Assembly: GCF_900637205.1 (NCBI RefSeq)
Contig: NZ_LR134355.1
Location: 3,348,001 to 3,412,000 of the forward strand
Length of the DNA: 64,000 nucleotides
Origin: Mycolicibacterium chitae
GTDB lineage: Bacteria > Actinomycetota > Actinomycetes > Mycobacteriales > Mycobacteriaceae
Direction of reading: 5' to 3'
The position numbers were made by a program, and so were the translations under genes. This document shows, piece after piece, positions 1 to 8,872 of this stretch. How positions within the stretch are numbered: position 1 is the first letter of the stretch; every line of letters begins with the position of its first letter. The notes beneath the pieces were generated by a model that ran no database searches, was not told the DNA's origin, and worked only from the letters and a program-made list of their open reading frames with translations.

Positions 1-1666
1 CCCGAGTGAAACGCCGGCTGTCGGTGCCCAGCGCCAGAATCTCGCCACCCCATACCGCGCCATCGGTGCCAAACCCGGTGCCGTCGAAGGCAACTCCAAC
101 GATCGGCTCGCCCAGCCGCCCATGCTCGGCCAACAACGACACGACATGGGCGTGGTGATGCTGCACCAGATCCAGGGGCCGCGCCCCGGCATTACGTTCG
201 GCCCAGCCGCGAGTCAGGTAGCTCGGGTGCAGGTCGGCGGCCAGCCGAGTCGGCGACCGACGCATGGTGGACATCTGACCGACCGACTGCTCGAACGCGC
301 GCAGCGTCTCCAATGTGCCCATATCGCCGATATGCGCCGAACAATAGGCGCGCCGGCCGTCGGTCAGGCAGAAGGTGTTCTTCAGTTCCCCGCCCACGGC
401 GAGCACGGCCGGCCCGTCGCGGCCGAGATCTACCGGCAGCGGGGCAAAGCCCCGGGACCGGCGGATCGGCAGTTCGCGCCCATCGACCACCCGAACCACC
501 GAGTCGTCGCACGGCACATGGATCGGCCGGTCGTGGTCGAGCACCGCGTCGGACAGCTCCGGAAGTCGTTGTGCCGCATCTTGGGCGGAGTAGCAAATCG
601 GCTCGTCGGAGCGGTTCGCGCTGGTCAGGACGATCGACTCGAGAACCCGGTGCGCTGTCCCCGGGGCGGGTGCCAGCAGCAGATGGTGCACCGGCGTGTA
701 GGGCAGCAGCACGCCGATCCACGGGTTACCCGGCGCCACCGCATCCGCTATGGGCGCATCCCGGCGGCGGCGCAACAGCACGATCGGTCGCTGCCGACTG
801 GACAGAATTGCGGCCTCATGGTCGTCGATCTCCGCGTATCGTCGCGCAACGTCGAGATCTCGCACCAGGATGGCGAAAGGTTTGCCTCCACGGGCCTTCC
901 GGCGGCGCAACGCAGTCACCGCTGCGTCGTCTCCGGCGGCGCAGCTCACGTGGTAGCCGCCGATCCCTTTGATTGCGACAATTCTACTCTCGGCGAGCGC
1001 CCGCTGCGCCGCCGTTACGGCCGCATCCGAGCCGTCCGTACGGTTGGGGCCGTCCTGGAACCACAGCGTCGGACCACAGTCCGGACAGGCGACCGGTTGC
1101 GCATGGAACCGCCGGTCGGTGACATCGTGGTACTCGGCGTCGCATCGTGCGCACATGCGGAACCCGGCCATCGTGGTGGCCGGGCGATCGTACGGTAGCT
1201 CCCGGATGATGGTGAACCGCGGACCGCAGTCCGTACAGGTGATGAACGGATGCCGGTACCGACGATCGGCCGGCTCGAACAGCTCCCGGACACAGGCGTC
1301 ACACGTCGCGATATCCGGTGGAATCGCGGTCAGGGCGCCGGCCGCGGACTGGCTGGCGACGATGTAGAAGCAGCCGGACCCGTCACCGTCCTGCGCCGAC
1401 AACTCGGCCGCGGACAGTTCGCTGATCGTGGCCAGCGGCGGGGCGTCGGCAACGAGGCGCTGCGCGAACTCGTCGACCGCGGCCACCGGACCCTGCACCT
1501 CGATGAATACCGCGGCCGAATCGTTGCCGACAAATCCGGTCAGGCCCAGCCCGGTGGCCACCCGATGCACGAACGGGCGAAACCCGACACCCTGCACCAC
1601 ACCGACGACGGTGAAACGGCGCCGGCAGATCCGGGCAGACGGCCCCGACACGATGGAGGTCCTCAC
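1..1666 (-). CDS. hypF: HypF carbamoyltransferase, C-terminus cut by window edge
   Basis: HypF makes the thiocarbamate on HypE that becomes the CN ligands of the [NiFe] site. The frame read from the complement gives an N-terminal acylphosphatase domain (VVGVVQGVGFRPF). Two zinc fingers follow, each of the form C-x2-C-x18-C-x2-C (CDAC...CTDC and CARC...CPDC), and then a YrdC-like domain (IKGIGGYHVSC). The Kae1-like domain begins but runs off the window: about 555 codons are present against roughly 750 in full-length HypF. The GTG start overlaps the stop of the upstream NHL gene (GTGA), so it is probably translationally coupled as the last visible gene of the Huc operon. The family call is sure; the exact start is likely. 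Confidence 0.93.
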   Translation of the reverse strand, partial: MRTSIVSGPSARICRRRFTVVGVVQGVGFRPFVHRVATGLGLTGFVGNDSAAVFIEVQGPVAAVDEFAQRLVADAPPLATISELSAAELSAQDGDGSGCFYIVASQSAAGALTAIPPDIATCDACVRELFEPADRRYRHPFITCTDCGPRFTIIRELPYDRPATTMAGFRMCARCDAEYHDVTDRRFHAQPVACPDCGPTLWFQDGPNRTDGSDAAVTAAQRALAESRIVAIKGIGGYHVSCAAGDDAAVTALRRRKARGGKPFAILVRDLDVARRYAEIDDHEAAILSSRQRPIVLLRRRRDAPIADAVAPGNPWIGVLLPYTPVHHLLLAPAPGTAHRVLESIVLTSANRSDEPICYSAQDAAQRLPELSDAVLDHDRPIHVPCDDSVVRVVDGRELPIRRSRGFAPLPVDLGRDGPAVLAVGGELKNTFCLTDGRRAYCSAHIGDMGTLETLRAFEQSVGQMSTMRRSPTRLAADLHPSYLTRGWAERNAGARPLDLVQHHHAHVVSLLAEHGRLGEPIVGVAFDGTGFGTDGAVWGGEILALGTDSRRFTR

Positions 1667-2853
1667 GTCCGCCGCCAGACGGTGACGCGATTGTTTCCGG
1701 AGTCCGCGATGGCCAACCGGTCCCCCCGCAGCGACATGCCGTACGGCCAGCACAGCGTGTCACGCTGCACCGAGGTCCAGCGATTCTCGCCATTGGAGGC
1801 GAAGTCCGGCTGCGCCAGCACATGATCGGCAGCTCGCCCATCGCGGGGCACACCGTCCCACAACAGTATTCGGTTGTTCGCCGTATCGGCGACGGCGAAG
1901 CATTCGTCGCCGGCGCCGCTGTCCAGACAAACCGCGTACGGGAAACGGAACCGGTCACCAGTGTGCGGGCCGTAGGGCCATTCCGCGGCCGAGGCGAAAT
2001 CGGGTTGCCCGATGAGGAGGTCCGCGGGTTTGTCGGATTCGGGGTGCGGGGTCCAGCCCAGCACCCGGTGATTGCCCGCATCGGCGATCAACAGCAGGTC
2101 ATCTCGCCCGGCAATGGCGTGTGGCCAGCGGAAGCTGGCCGGCCCGGCCACGCCGCCGCGGTTCTCCTGGCGATCCGCGGCACTGGGTTGACCGAGAATG
2201 ACATCGGCGGGTTGCCCCGGTTCGGGAACGCCGCGGCGCCACCCCAGCACCCGACGGTTACCGGTGTCGGCGACCCAGAACGACCCGCCGACGATCGCGA
2301 TGCCAAACGGCCAGTACATCGACGACGCCGAGCACTCACCATCGGCGTTGGGCTGCACCGCGGATGAATCCGGCTGTCCCAGAATGTGATCCGGTGCGAC
2401 GTCACTACGGTGTGGAACCTCATCCCATACCAGGATCCGGTGGTGCCACGCATCGGCGACGATCAATCGTCCGTCGTGCACCAATACGCCGGTCGGCAGG
2501 TGCATCCCCCGTTCGGGACCGCGCCCTCCCGCCGCCGGGCCCTCGGTCGATCCATCCGGTTGTCCCAGCACAACATCCGCCGGCTGCTCATCGGTGACCG
2601 GGATGCCCTGCCATACCAGGACGCGATGGTTGCCCGAGTCCGCGACCACCAGGTGGTCGGCCCCGAGGAACACACCGCGCGGCGAATACATCCAGGCCAT
2701 GCTCGGGCTGGCCGGCGGCAGCGCAAGCCCGCCGGGTGCGGGCGCTCCCAGCCACACCTCGGCGGACCAGCCGCCGGCCAGTGTGCGGTCTACTACCTCC
2801 GCCGGTCGCGTCCGCAATCCGGTGATGTTGTGTCGGACGACCAGCCGACTCAT
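1663..2853 (-). CDS. NHL-repeat six-bladed beta-propeller protein of the Huc operon
   Basis: This 396-aa protein contains six NHL-type repeats, each with a core such as VVADSGNHRVLVW, VADTGNRRVLGW or IADSGNNRVTVW, spaced about 55 residues apart; this fits a six-bladed propeller. There is no signal peptide or membrane segment, so it is probably cytoplasmic. The ATG start overlaps the stop of the NifU-Rieske gene (ATGA), and the stop overlaps the start of hypF. Conserved placement inside a hydrogenase operon suggests a scaffold or assembly role, but no enzymatic motif is visible and the function is unproven. Confidence 0.85.
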   Translation of the reverse strand: MSRLVVRHNITGLRTRPAEVVDRTLAGGWSAEVWLGAPAPGGLALPPASPSMAWMYSPRGVFLGADHLVVADSGNHRVLVWQGIPVTDEQPADVVLGQPDGSTEGPAAGGRGPERGMHLPTGVLVHDGRLIVADAWHHRILVWDEVPHRSDVAPDHILGQPDSSAVQPNADGECSASSMYWPFGIAIVGGSFWVADTGNRRVLGWRRGVPEPGQPADVILGQPSAADRQENRGGVAGPASFRWPHAIAGRDDLLLIADAGNHRVLGWTPHPESDKPADLLIGQPDFASAAEWPYGPHTGDRFRFPYAVCLDSGAGDECFAVADTANNRILLWDGVPRDGRAADHVLAQPDFASNGENRWTSVQRDTLCWPYGMSLRGDRLAIADSGNNRVTVWRRT

Positions 2854-3725
2854 TCCCGCACCCGGATCCAGACGGTTCCGTTGTCGATCCGCAGCGGCAA
2901 CGGCTCGAGTTGCGCCTCGGGGGCACTCAGGCACTCCCCCGACGATGCGTCGTAGCAGAATCCATGCCACGGGCAGGTCAACGTTCCGTTGTTGACGTCC
3001 ACGAGTGCGTTGTCCAACGGCAACCCTTCGTGCGCGCATTCGTTGCGGTAGGCCGAAAGTCGCCGTTCCAGGCTGACGATGACGACCTCGGCCTGTTCAC
3101 CGGACTCGGCCACCAGGCTGCGGCCTATCAGGCCGCCGTCGGGCACATCGGTCACCGGACCCGCATCGGCCCAACCCTCGAGCGACGGGTTCGGCCCGAT
3201 CCGTAGTGATTCGAGCGGAATCAGCGTGGGCGAGGGCTCATTGGGCAACACCTCGACCCCGGATACCGCCGGGACGCCCTCGACGAGCGCCTGCTCGACC
3301 AGGTTGCGCAGGGTTACCGACGACATCGAGCAGCCGTTGCAGGCACCCTCCAGTCGGACGAACGCGGTACCGTTTTCGATGCGCACCAACGTGACGTCAC
3401 CGCCATGGCTTTGTAATTGTGGCCGCACCGCGACCAACACCCGATTCGCGTGCGTGACGGGGTCGGGGCGGACGATCTCGTGCAGCGATAGCAGCAGGTG
3501 CACCACCGGGTCATCGACCAGGTCGAAGAGCACGGCCCGCGCGGCATCGTCGGCGCGCATCCGTCGGACCATGGTCACCAGGCCCGCGCGGTGTACGGCC
3601 TCGAGGGCTGCCTTGAGTTCCTCGGCGACGGCACGCGCCGCGGGGTCGAGGTCGGCCAGCGCCGTGATCGCGTCGTCGACGCGTTTGGCCAGCTCCTCCA
3701 GAGTGGGTTCGAGGATCGTGGTCAT
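2850..3725 (-). CDS. hucE: NifU-like/Rieske [2Fe-2S] fusion protein (HucE type)
   Basis: A 291-aa protein joins a NifU C-terminal-like domain (HGGDV near 108-112, CNGC at 129-132) to a C-terminal Rieske domain. The Rieske domain has the canonical ligands C230-x-H232 and C251-P-W-H254. Huc and Hhy operons encode such iron-sulfur proteins, thought to act in electron transfer or cluster delivery to the hydrogenase. It overlaps the TPR gene upstream by 4 nt (ATGA) and the NHL gene downstream by 4 nt, so it sits inside one operon. Its electron-transfer role is inferred from family and context. Confidence 0.9.
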   Translation of the reverse strand: MTTILEPTLEELAKRVDDAITALADLDPAARAVAEELKAALEAVHRAGLVTMVRRMRADDAARAVLFDLVDDPVVHLLLSLHEIVRPDPVTHANRVLVAVRPQLQSHGGDVTLVRIENGTAFVRLEGACNGCSMSSVTLRNLVEQALVEGVPAVSGVEVLPNEPSPTLIPLESLRIGPNPSLEGWADAGPVTDVPDGGLIGRSLVAESGEQAEVVIVSLERRLSAYRNECAHEGLPLDNALVDVNNGTLTCPWHGFCYDASSGECLSAPEAQLEPLPLRIDNGTVWIRVRE

Positions 3726-4999
3726 CGTTCGGCCCCTCCGTCGGCCTCGGCCGCGGTCCGCAACAACGCGACCTGGCGGGCCACCTCGTCGAGCACTCCG
3801 CGCACCGTCCGCACCGATTCGTGGTCCTGCTGCTCTTCGAACAGAAACCGCGCCTCGTAGAGCTTGGCCTTGGCCTGATCGAACGCACCGAGGTGCGCCA
3901 GCGCGTTGCCCTGATTGGTGAGCACCCGTGCGCGGCCCAGCGGGTCGCTGTCCCGATCACGCGCGGCCAGCACCGCCTCGTACAGTTCCACGGCCTCCAC
4001 CAGGTTGTCGGCCTGATGTTTCGACGGCGTGTACACCAGCGAGTTCGCCAGATTGAGCTGAACGCTGGCCCACTGCTCCGGATAGTCCTGGGGCGTATAG
4101 ACCTTGAGCGCCGAACGCAACGAGTTCGCGGCGACGCCGAGACGCAATTGATCCGAGGCCTCCACCATCGGCATGGTCAGATAGGCGGTGGCCAGGTTGG
4201 CATGTGCGGACGCCCATACCAGCGGGGCCTCGTCGCGCAACACCAACTGCAGAGCCGAGTGGTAGTGCGGTATCGCCTGGGCCAGCAGGCCCGGATTCTG
4301 CACTGCCCGGTGATGAAACAGTCCGGCCAAACTCAGATGTATTTCGGCGCGGCCGATGCGCAGGCCATCCGCCCCGTCCAGCAACCGCAACGCCCGCTCC
4401 AGGCGAGCCTGTGCGGCCGAGTCGGCGGTGTCGGCGGTGTCGGCGCCGATCGCACCCGCGGATCCGATCAGCACACCCGCCAGGCGTGGCGAGTCCGCGG
4501 TCACGGACTGTGCCGCGCGTTCCAGCACATTGGCCGCGCCGTCCGAATCACCCTGCGCCAACAGATGACTGGCCTGCGCGGCCAGCACAACCGCGGTCAG
4601 CTCACCGTCGGTCCCCTCGTCCCGAGGCGGGTCATCGATGCGACCCAGCGTGAACAGCACCACATCCACCAGCACACCGAAGCGCCCAAGGTCACCGCGA
4701 AGCTGGTCGGTGTCAACGCCTTCGGGATCCAGTACGAATCGGTTGTAGCGGGTGACGGGATCGTCGTCGACCAGCAGCGCAACGGCCTGATCGACCTCAC
4801 CGCGGTGCGCCAGTTCGTGCGCCCGCAACGAATCCGGCCAGGTCGCGGGCTCGTGGCCATCGAGCAATGCGGTGCGCGCCTCGTCGGCTCCCGGGCCGTT
4901 CGGAATGAGCAGGTAGCCCAGCGGCAGCGGGAACGTACCGATGGGCTGCGGTCGGGGCAGCGTGGTGACCAACTCGGTGACATCGGGGGCAGTAGTCAT
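3722..4999 (-). CDS. TPR-repeat protein of the Huc operon
   Basis: A 425-aa, alpha-helical, Ala/Leu-rich protein. The middle and C-terminal parts contain TPR-like helical pairs, for example around WASAHANLATAYLTMP, WASVQLNLANSLVY and ARVLTNQGNALAHLGAFDQA. No catalytic motif or signal peptide is seen. The start ATG overlaps the stop of the 90-aa gene by 1 nt (TGATG) and its stop overlaps the start of the Rieske gene. A protein-interaction role in Huc assembly is likely but inferred only from repeats and context. Confidence 0.8.
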   Translation of the reverse strand: MTTAPDVTELVTTLPRPQPIGTFPLPLGYLLIPNGPGADEARTALLDGHEPATWPDSLRAHELAHRGEVDQAVALLVDDDPVTRYNRFVLDPEGVDTDQLRGDLGRFGVLVDVVLFTLGRIDDPPRDEGTDGELTAVVLAAQASHLLAQGDSDGAANVLERAAQSVTADSPRLAGVLIGSAGAIGADTADTADSAAQARLERALRLLDGADGLRIGRAEIHLSLAGLFHHRAVQNPGLLAQAIPHYHSALQLVLRDEAPLVWASAHANLATAYLTMPMVEASDQLRLGVAANSLRSALKVYTPQDYPEQWASVQLNLANSLVYTPSKHQADNLVEAVELYEAVLAARDRDSDPLGRARVLTNQGNALAHLGAFDQAKAKLYEARFLFEEQQDHESVRTVRGVLDEVARQVALLRTAAEADGGAER

Positions 5000-5271
5000 C
5001 AGCTCGAACCATTCAGTGGGCCACGGATATTACGTTCGGCGGTACGCCGAATGAGGTCGGCGGAGATCTCGGCGAGTCGTCGACTGGGATGGACACTGAT
5101 CCGGTGCCGGACCACCCCGTCGGCGAACACCACCACGATGTCGACGGCCCACCGACGATGTTCCTCGACAATCACGGCGTCGACGCTGAGGGCATCGTCG
5201 GTCGAACGCTTCGACCGGGCCTCGGCGCGGGGGCGTTCCGGGGAATCTTCATCCGGCGATTGCCCTACCAT
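4999..5271 (-). CDS. small hydrogenase-associated protein, paralogue of 22770-23069
   Basis: A 90-aa protein of unrecognised family. The N-terminal third is charged and probably disordered; the conserved C-terminal part reads EEHRRWAVDIVVVFADGVV followed by an Arg-rich helix. The ATG at 5271 follows the protease stop by 5 nt and has an AAGGTGA ribosome-binding site; an overlapping GTG at 5280 is an alternative. A clear paralogue lies beside the Hhy operon, so a role tied to [NiFe]-hydrogenases in general is plausible. No function can be assigned. Confidence 0.8.
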   Translation of the reverse strand: MVGQSPDEDSPERPRAEARSKRSTDDALSVDAVIVEEHRRWAVDIVVVFADGVVRHRISVHPSRRLAEISADLIRRTAERNIRGPLNGSS

Positions 5272-5276
5272 CAGGA

Positions 5277-6110
5277 TCACCTTCGCGACTCCGGCGGCAC
5301 CCCGAGCGCAATACACAGTGCTTTCTGCTGGTCATCCCAGGATGCCGATCGCGGTCCCGCCACCGAACGGCCCTGCAGAACCTCGCGGACCAGAACCGAC
5401 CGGTCACCCTTCGGGTTGCGCTGTTTGAGCAGCAGGCCACCGCTGCGTGGTCCTCGCAGCGGGATCAACCAGAGATCGTCGCCGCGCAGCACCGCGGCAA
5501 CCGCGTCGGACGGGAAGCGACTGGCGGCCAACGCCGAGTCCAGACGCAGATCGCCGTCGGCGCTGAACTCGACGCTGACGTCATCGGCACCCGGAGGTCG
5601 CAGCGGCGCAAAGTAATCGGCCTCGATGCGTTCGATCACGGCATCCATTCCGGCCTGTACGGGTTCGGAGAGATCGGCACCGAAGTCGACGCACTGGGCC
5701 TCGATCAGGAAGACCGTGATGTCGGTCGGACAATCGTCGCCCAGCGCCCAGCGCGCGAATGCGATGGCGTGGTCCCATCGGAACGAGTGCGTGTGCAACC
5801 CCTGTAGTGGTGGCAGCTCGGCCAGTTCGGCACCGGGCACCTGGAAAACGGTGCCCGGTGCAGCGCCGGTGGCCGCCGCATCGACGATGACGACCTGGCC
5901 GGCACCGCGCATCTGGAACGCCACGTCCATGCCGGCGGTACCGCCGTCTACGAGACGCGCGCCTTCGGGAGCACCCCGCTCCCATAAGTGACGCACCAGA
6001 ACGGGACCCACCCCGTCGTCACCTCGCAGCAGGTTCCCGCATCCGACGACGAGCACCGCGCACCCGGGGGCTTCGATGTCGACATGGCTCTGGCTTGACG
6101 GTGAATTCAA
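5277..6110 (-). CDS. [NiFe]-hydrogenase maturation protease (HycI/HybD family) with C-terminal extension
   Basis: This endopeptidase would remove the HucL C-terminal tail once nickel is inserted. The N-terminal part matches the family: GCGNLLRGDDGVGP at the start, a nickel-binding Asp region (VDGGTAGMDVAF) and a His (LHTHSF). The family is usually about 150-170 aa, whereas this protein is about 277 aa. The extra C-terminal 110 residues (including LRGDDLWLIPLRGPRSGG) form an unassigned domain. The start is uncertain: TTG at 6110 lies 7 nt after hucL, and GTG at 6056 would give a canonical HycI-like N-terminus. It lies directly downstream of hucL. Confidence 0.88.
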   Translation of the reverse strand: MNSPSSQSHVDIEAPGCAVLVVGCGNLLRGDDGVGPVLVRHLWERGAPEGARLVDGGTAGMDVAFQMRGAGQVVIVDAAATGAAPGTVFQVPGAELAELPPLQGLHTHSFRWDHAIAFARWALGDDCPTDITVFLIEAQCVDFGADLSEPVQAGMDAVIERIEADYFAPLRPPGADDVSVEFSADGDLRLDSALAASRFPSDAVAAVLRGDDLWLIPLRGPRSGGLLLKQRNPKGDRSVLVREVLQGRSVAGPRSASWDDQQKALCIALGVPPESRR

Positions 6111-6117
6111 GGGCAGA

Positions 6118-7725
6118 TCACACCATTCCGTTGATAACGAACTTGGACAGCTCCTTACCGGTCTTCCCATCGTAGGCGTGTACGGTGCACACCAGGCAGG
6201 AATCGAAACTTCTTGCCACATGGCCGAGTTCGACAGGGTCTTCGGGATCGACGATGGGCGATCCGACCAGCGCTCGCTCGATTGGCCCGAGGACCTGATC
6301 ACCGTCACGCGGACCGATGTTCCACGCCGTGGGCGTGATCACCTGGTAGTTCTTGATCTTGCTGTCCTCGATGACAATCCAGTCGCAGAGAGCACCGCGT
6401 GCGGCCTCGGTGGCGCCGAACCCCATACCCTCGGCATGCTCGACCGGCTTGGTGTAGAAGCTCTCCCGCAGATCCAGCTGATCGAGCCACTCGCGGGTCC
6501 ACTTGTAGTACTTGGGGGCCTCGTGCATACGTGCCAACTGACGCACCATCACGCTGGGGCCGATCTTGTTGTACATATCGACGAACAGCGGATCGTAGTC
6601 CTGATGCGCCGCGGCGTTGGGTGCGCCCGCGGCCATCCGCCGCGCCAGCGGCCCGGCCTCCAGCGGGATGTTCCCGTGCTCGCCCACCGCATAGCGGGGT
6701 GACTTCGCCCAGCTGTACTTGCCGTCCTTGCGGCCCTGTTCCGGATCGATCGGGATGGTCTCCCCCTCGAACGGATGCAGTGGCCGGTCACCGGCATAGA
6801 ACGAGTGCGTGACGTCCTCGGTGACCTTGGCCTGATCGAATTCGTGCCAGTCACCGTTGACGTACACGCCGGAGCGGCCGATCAACGCATCGTTGCGGCC
6901 CTCGATGGTCGGGTTCTCGTAGCGGGATGGTTCGAAGTACGTGCCGGTGGCGATGTAGTTGCCAACGCCGGCGCCGTACTTGTCCAGACCCACGTCCAGG
7001 CAGTAGCGGATGAAGAACCCGCAGTCACTGTTGTACTGCGCCTCGTTCTCGTCGACCCAGGCCAGCACGTCTTCCCAGGTCTTGTTCTCCAGCCACCGGT
7101 CGATGGTGCAGCCCAGCCATTGCCCCTCGAGCCAGTTGTTGTTCCAGTGTTCGAGGATCGCGATGGACCGGGTGACATCCGACAGGGTCGGGGCACACAT
7201 CACACCCCCGGGCACCATGAAGCTCGAATGCGGCCACTGGCCACCGTAGATCGCGTACACCTCGACGGGTTTGGCCGACAGCACCACGCCCTTCTGGTAG
7301 CTGGTGCCGACATAGGGGGCGAACCTGCGGACGGCCTCGGCGTACAGGCTGGACTTCGCATAGTTCTTGTTGGTGAGGTCGATCGCGAACAGCGCGTAGA
7401 AGTACCGCGGAATCGACTGCAACGTCTCACAGGCCTGGCAGATGTTGCGGACCAGCGTGGCGTTGGGCGGCATATGCGTCCGCCACGCGGTGTCCAGCGC
7501 GTAGGCGGATTTGTACAGGTGGCTGCCACCGCAGATGCCGCAGATGCGCGGACACACGATCAGGCCGGCCTGGGGATCCTTACCCTGCAGGATGATCTCG
7601 AAGCCACGGAACATCGCGGCTTCGGTCCACGCGGAGGTAACCACCCCGGAATCGACGGTGACGCGCACGTCGAGATCGCCCTCCACACGTCCCAGCGGGC
7701 TGACCCAAAGATCGAGTTCGGTCAT
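6118..7725 (-). CDS. hucL: group 2a [NiFe]-hydrogenase large subunit HucL
   Basis: The catalytic subunit oxidises H2 at a Ni-Fe centre. The 535-aa protein has the L1 motif RICGICGGSH (C62, C65) and the L2 motif DSCLVCTVH (C510, C513). About 19 residues follow H516, the presumed cleavage site for the maturation protease. Note Ser rather than Pro before the first L2 Cys (DSC), as in other group 2a enzymes. The pairing with a leaderless small subunit and with HucM, HucE and TPR/NHL partners supports the Huc (uptake, high-affinity) assignment. A 75-nt gap separates it from hucS upstream. Confidence 0.97.
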   Translation of the reverse strand: MTELDLWVSPLGRVEGDLDVRVTVDSGVVTSAWTEAAMFRGFEIILQGKDPQAGLIVCPRICGICGGSHLYKSAYALDTAWRTHMPPNATLVRNICQACETLQSIPRYFYALFAIDLTNKNYAKSSLYAEAVRRFAPYVGTSYQKGVVLSAKPVEVYAIYGGQWPHSSFMVPGGVMCAPTLSDVTRSIAILEHWNNNWLEGQWLGCTIDRWLENKTWEDVLAWVDENEAQYNSDCGFFIRYCLDVGLDKYGAGVGNYIATGTYFEPSRYENPTIEGRNDALIGRSGVYVNGDWHEFDQAKVTEDVTHSFYAGDRPLHPFEGETIPIDPEQGRKDGKYSWAKSPRYAVGEHGNIPLEAGPLARRMAAGAPNAAAHQDYDPLFVDMYNKIGPSVMVRQLARMHEAPKYYKWTREWLDQLDLRESFYTKPVEHAEGMGFGATEAARGALCDWIVIEDSKIKNYQVITPTAWNIGPRDGDQVLGPIERALVGSPIVDPEDPVELGHVARSFDSCLVCTVHAYDGKTGKELSKFVINGMV

Positions 7726-7800
7726 TTGTTCACAGGTCCTTTCGATTGACCACGTTGGCTATGTCGGGTGTGGGCGACGTCGGGAGTGCGCGGCGCGCCG

Positions 7801-8772
7801 CTACACCACGAACATGTCTTCCTTGGACCACTGCGGCGCAGCGATCCGCGCGGCCGCCGCATGCGCCATGTAGGTGAGGTGGTCGGAACCTTCGGGCACT
7901 TCCTTGGGGATCATCCCGCTGACCTTCTGCGTCTTGAACACCGTGCCGGGCGCCAGGTCGAAGTGCGGGAACTCCGGTTCGGTACAGCCCAGGCACGGCA
8001 TGCCCGCCCTGGTCTTGGAGGACTGCCGATTCCACAGAATGCGGTTGCACGGTGAATGGGTCATCGGCCCGCGGCAGCCGAATTCGTAGAAGAGGCAACC
8101 GGTTCGGGTGCCCTCGCCGAACGACAAGGTGGACTGCTTGTACTCGAAGAACTGCACGCGCGTGCATCCGGTCTGTGTGAATGTCTTGAAAAATGTTTCC
8201 GGACGGTGCAATTCATCCAGCGCGATGTCACTGGCGCGGCCGGTGGCCAACGCCACGATGATCTGGGTGATCCAGTCCGGGTGCGCGGGACAGCCCGGAA
8301 TGTTGATGACCGGCAGCCCCATCTTCGAGCGGAAGTCAGGGCCCAGGAAGCCGCCCTTGTTCCGCTTGTGGAACTGCAGTCCGGTGGACGCCGAAGGGTT
8401 GGGTTCCATCGCCGGGATACCGCCGAAGCAGGCGCAGTCACCGAGGGCCACCACCACCTGTGCCGCCCCGGCAAGGTCGGTGACCCAATCCTTCATGGCT
8501 CGATCGGCGAACATATCCATCCGCCCGGTCCCATCGGGTGCCTCGATGACGGTGCCCTCGAATACGAAGATGTCGAGTGGACGCTCACCGCGGGCGCAGT
8601 CCCAGAACACTTTCTGGGCATTCTGGCCGAGTTCCAACCCCAACGAAGGATGCCACAGCAACTCGAGTCCAAAGTCGACGATCAAATCGACGACATTGGG
8701 TTCCTCGGCGTTGAGAAAGGACATGGTGTTACCACTGCACGCGCCACCTTGGAACCACAAAACGGATGCCAT
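7801..8772 (-). CDS. hucS: group 2a [NiFe]-hydrogenase small subunit HucS
   Basis: The electron-transfer subunit carries three Fe-S clusters. The 323-aa product begins MASVLWFQGGACSGNT with no Tat leader, so the enzyme is cytoplasmic-facing. Cluster ligands are visible in CSGN, GDCACFGG and GCPAHPDW (proximal), with a Cys-rich C-terminal half (TGC, CLFYEFGC, CNRILWN, CLGC) for the medial and distal clusters. The ATG is chosen because GAGAGGAGA lies just upstream and the alignment starts there; an in-frame start 12 codons earlier lacks support. It follows hucM by 100 nt. Confidence 0.96.
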   Translation of the reverse strand: MASVLWFQGGACSGNTMSFLNAEEPNVVDLIVDFGLELLWHPSLGLELGQNAQKVFWDCARGERPLDIFVFEGTVIEAPDGTGRMDMFADRAMKDWVTDLAGAAQVVVALGDCACFGGIPAMEPNPSASTGLQFHKRNKGGFLGPDFRSKMGLPVINIPGCPAHPDWITQIIVALATGRASDIALDELHRPETFFKTFTQTGCTRVQFFEYKQSTLSFGEGTRTGCLFYEFGCRGPMTHSPCNRILWNRQSSKTRAGMPCLGCTEPEFPHFDLAPGTVFKTQKVSGMIPKEVPEGSDHLTYMAHAAAARIAAPQWSKEDMFVV

Positions 8773-8810
8773 GATTCTCCTCTCGGAATGCGACCGGGAA
8801 TCGGCCACAT

Positions 8811-8832
8811 TTTCTGTTGGGCTGAACAGAAA
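8811..8832. promoter_or_regulatory. perfect inverted repeat between hucM and hucS
   Basis: TTTCTGTT and AACAGAAA form perfect 8-bp arms around a 6-nt spacer, about 40 nt upstream of hucS in the only long gap inside the front of the Huc operon. There is no T-run after it, so it is not a typical terminator. It could be an operator, an RNA processing site or an mRNA stabilising hairpin. Confidence 0.5.
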
Positions 8833-8872
8833 CTGTGTCGGCTATTTGGTTACGGTTATCAGTCTGATTGAT

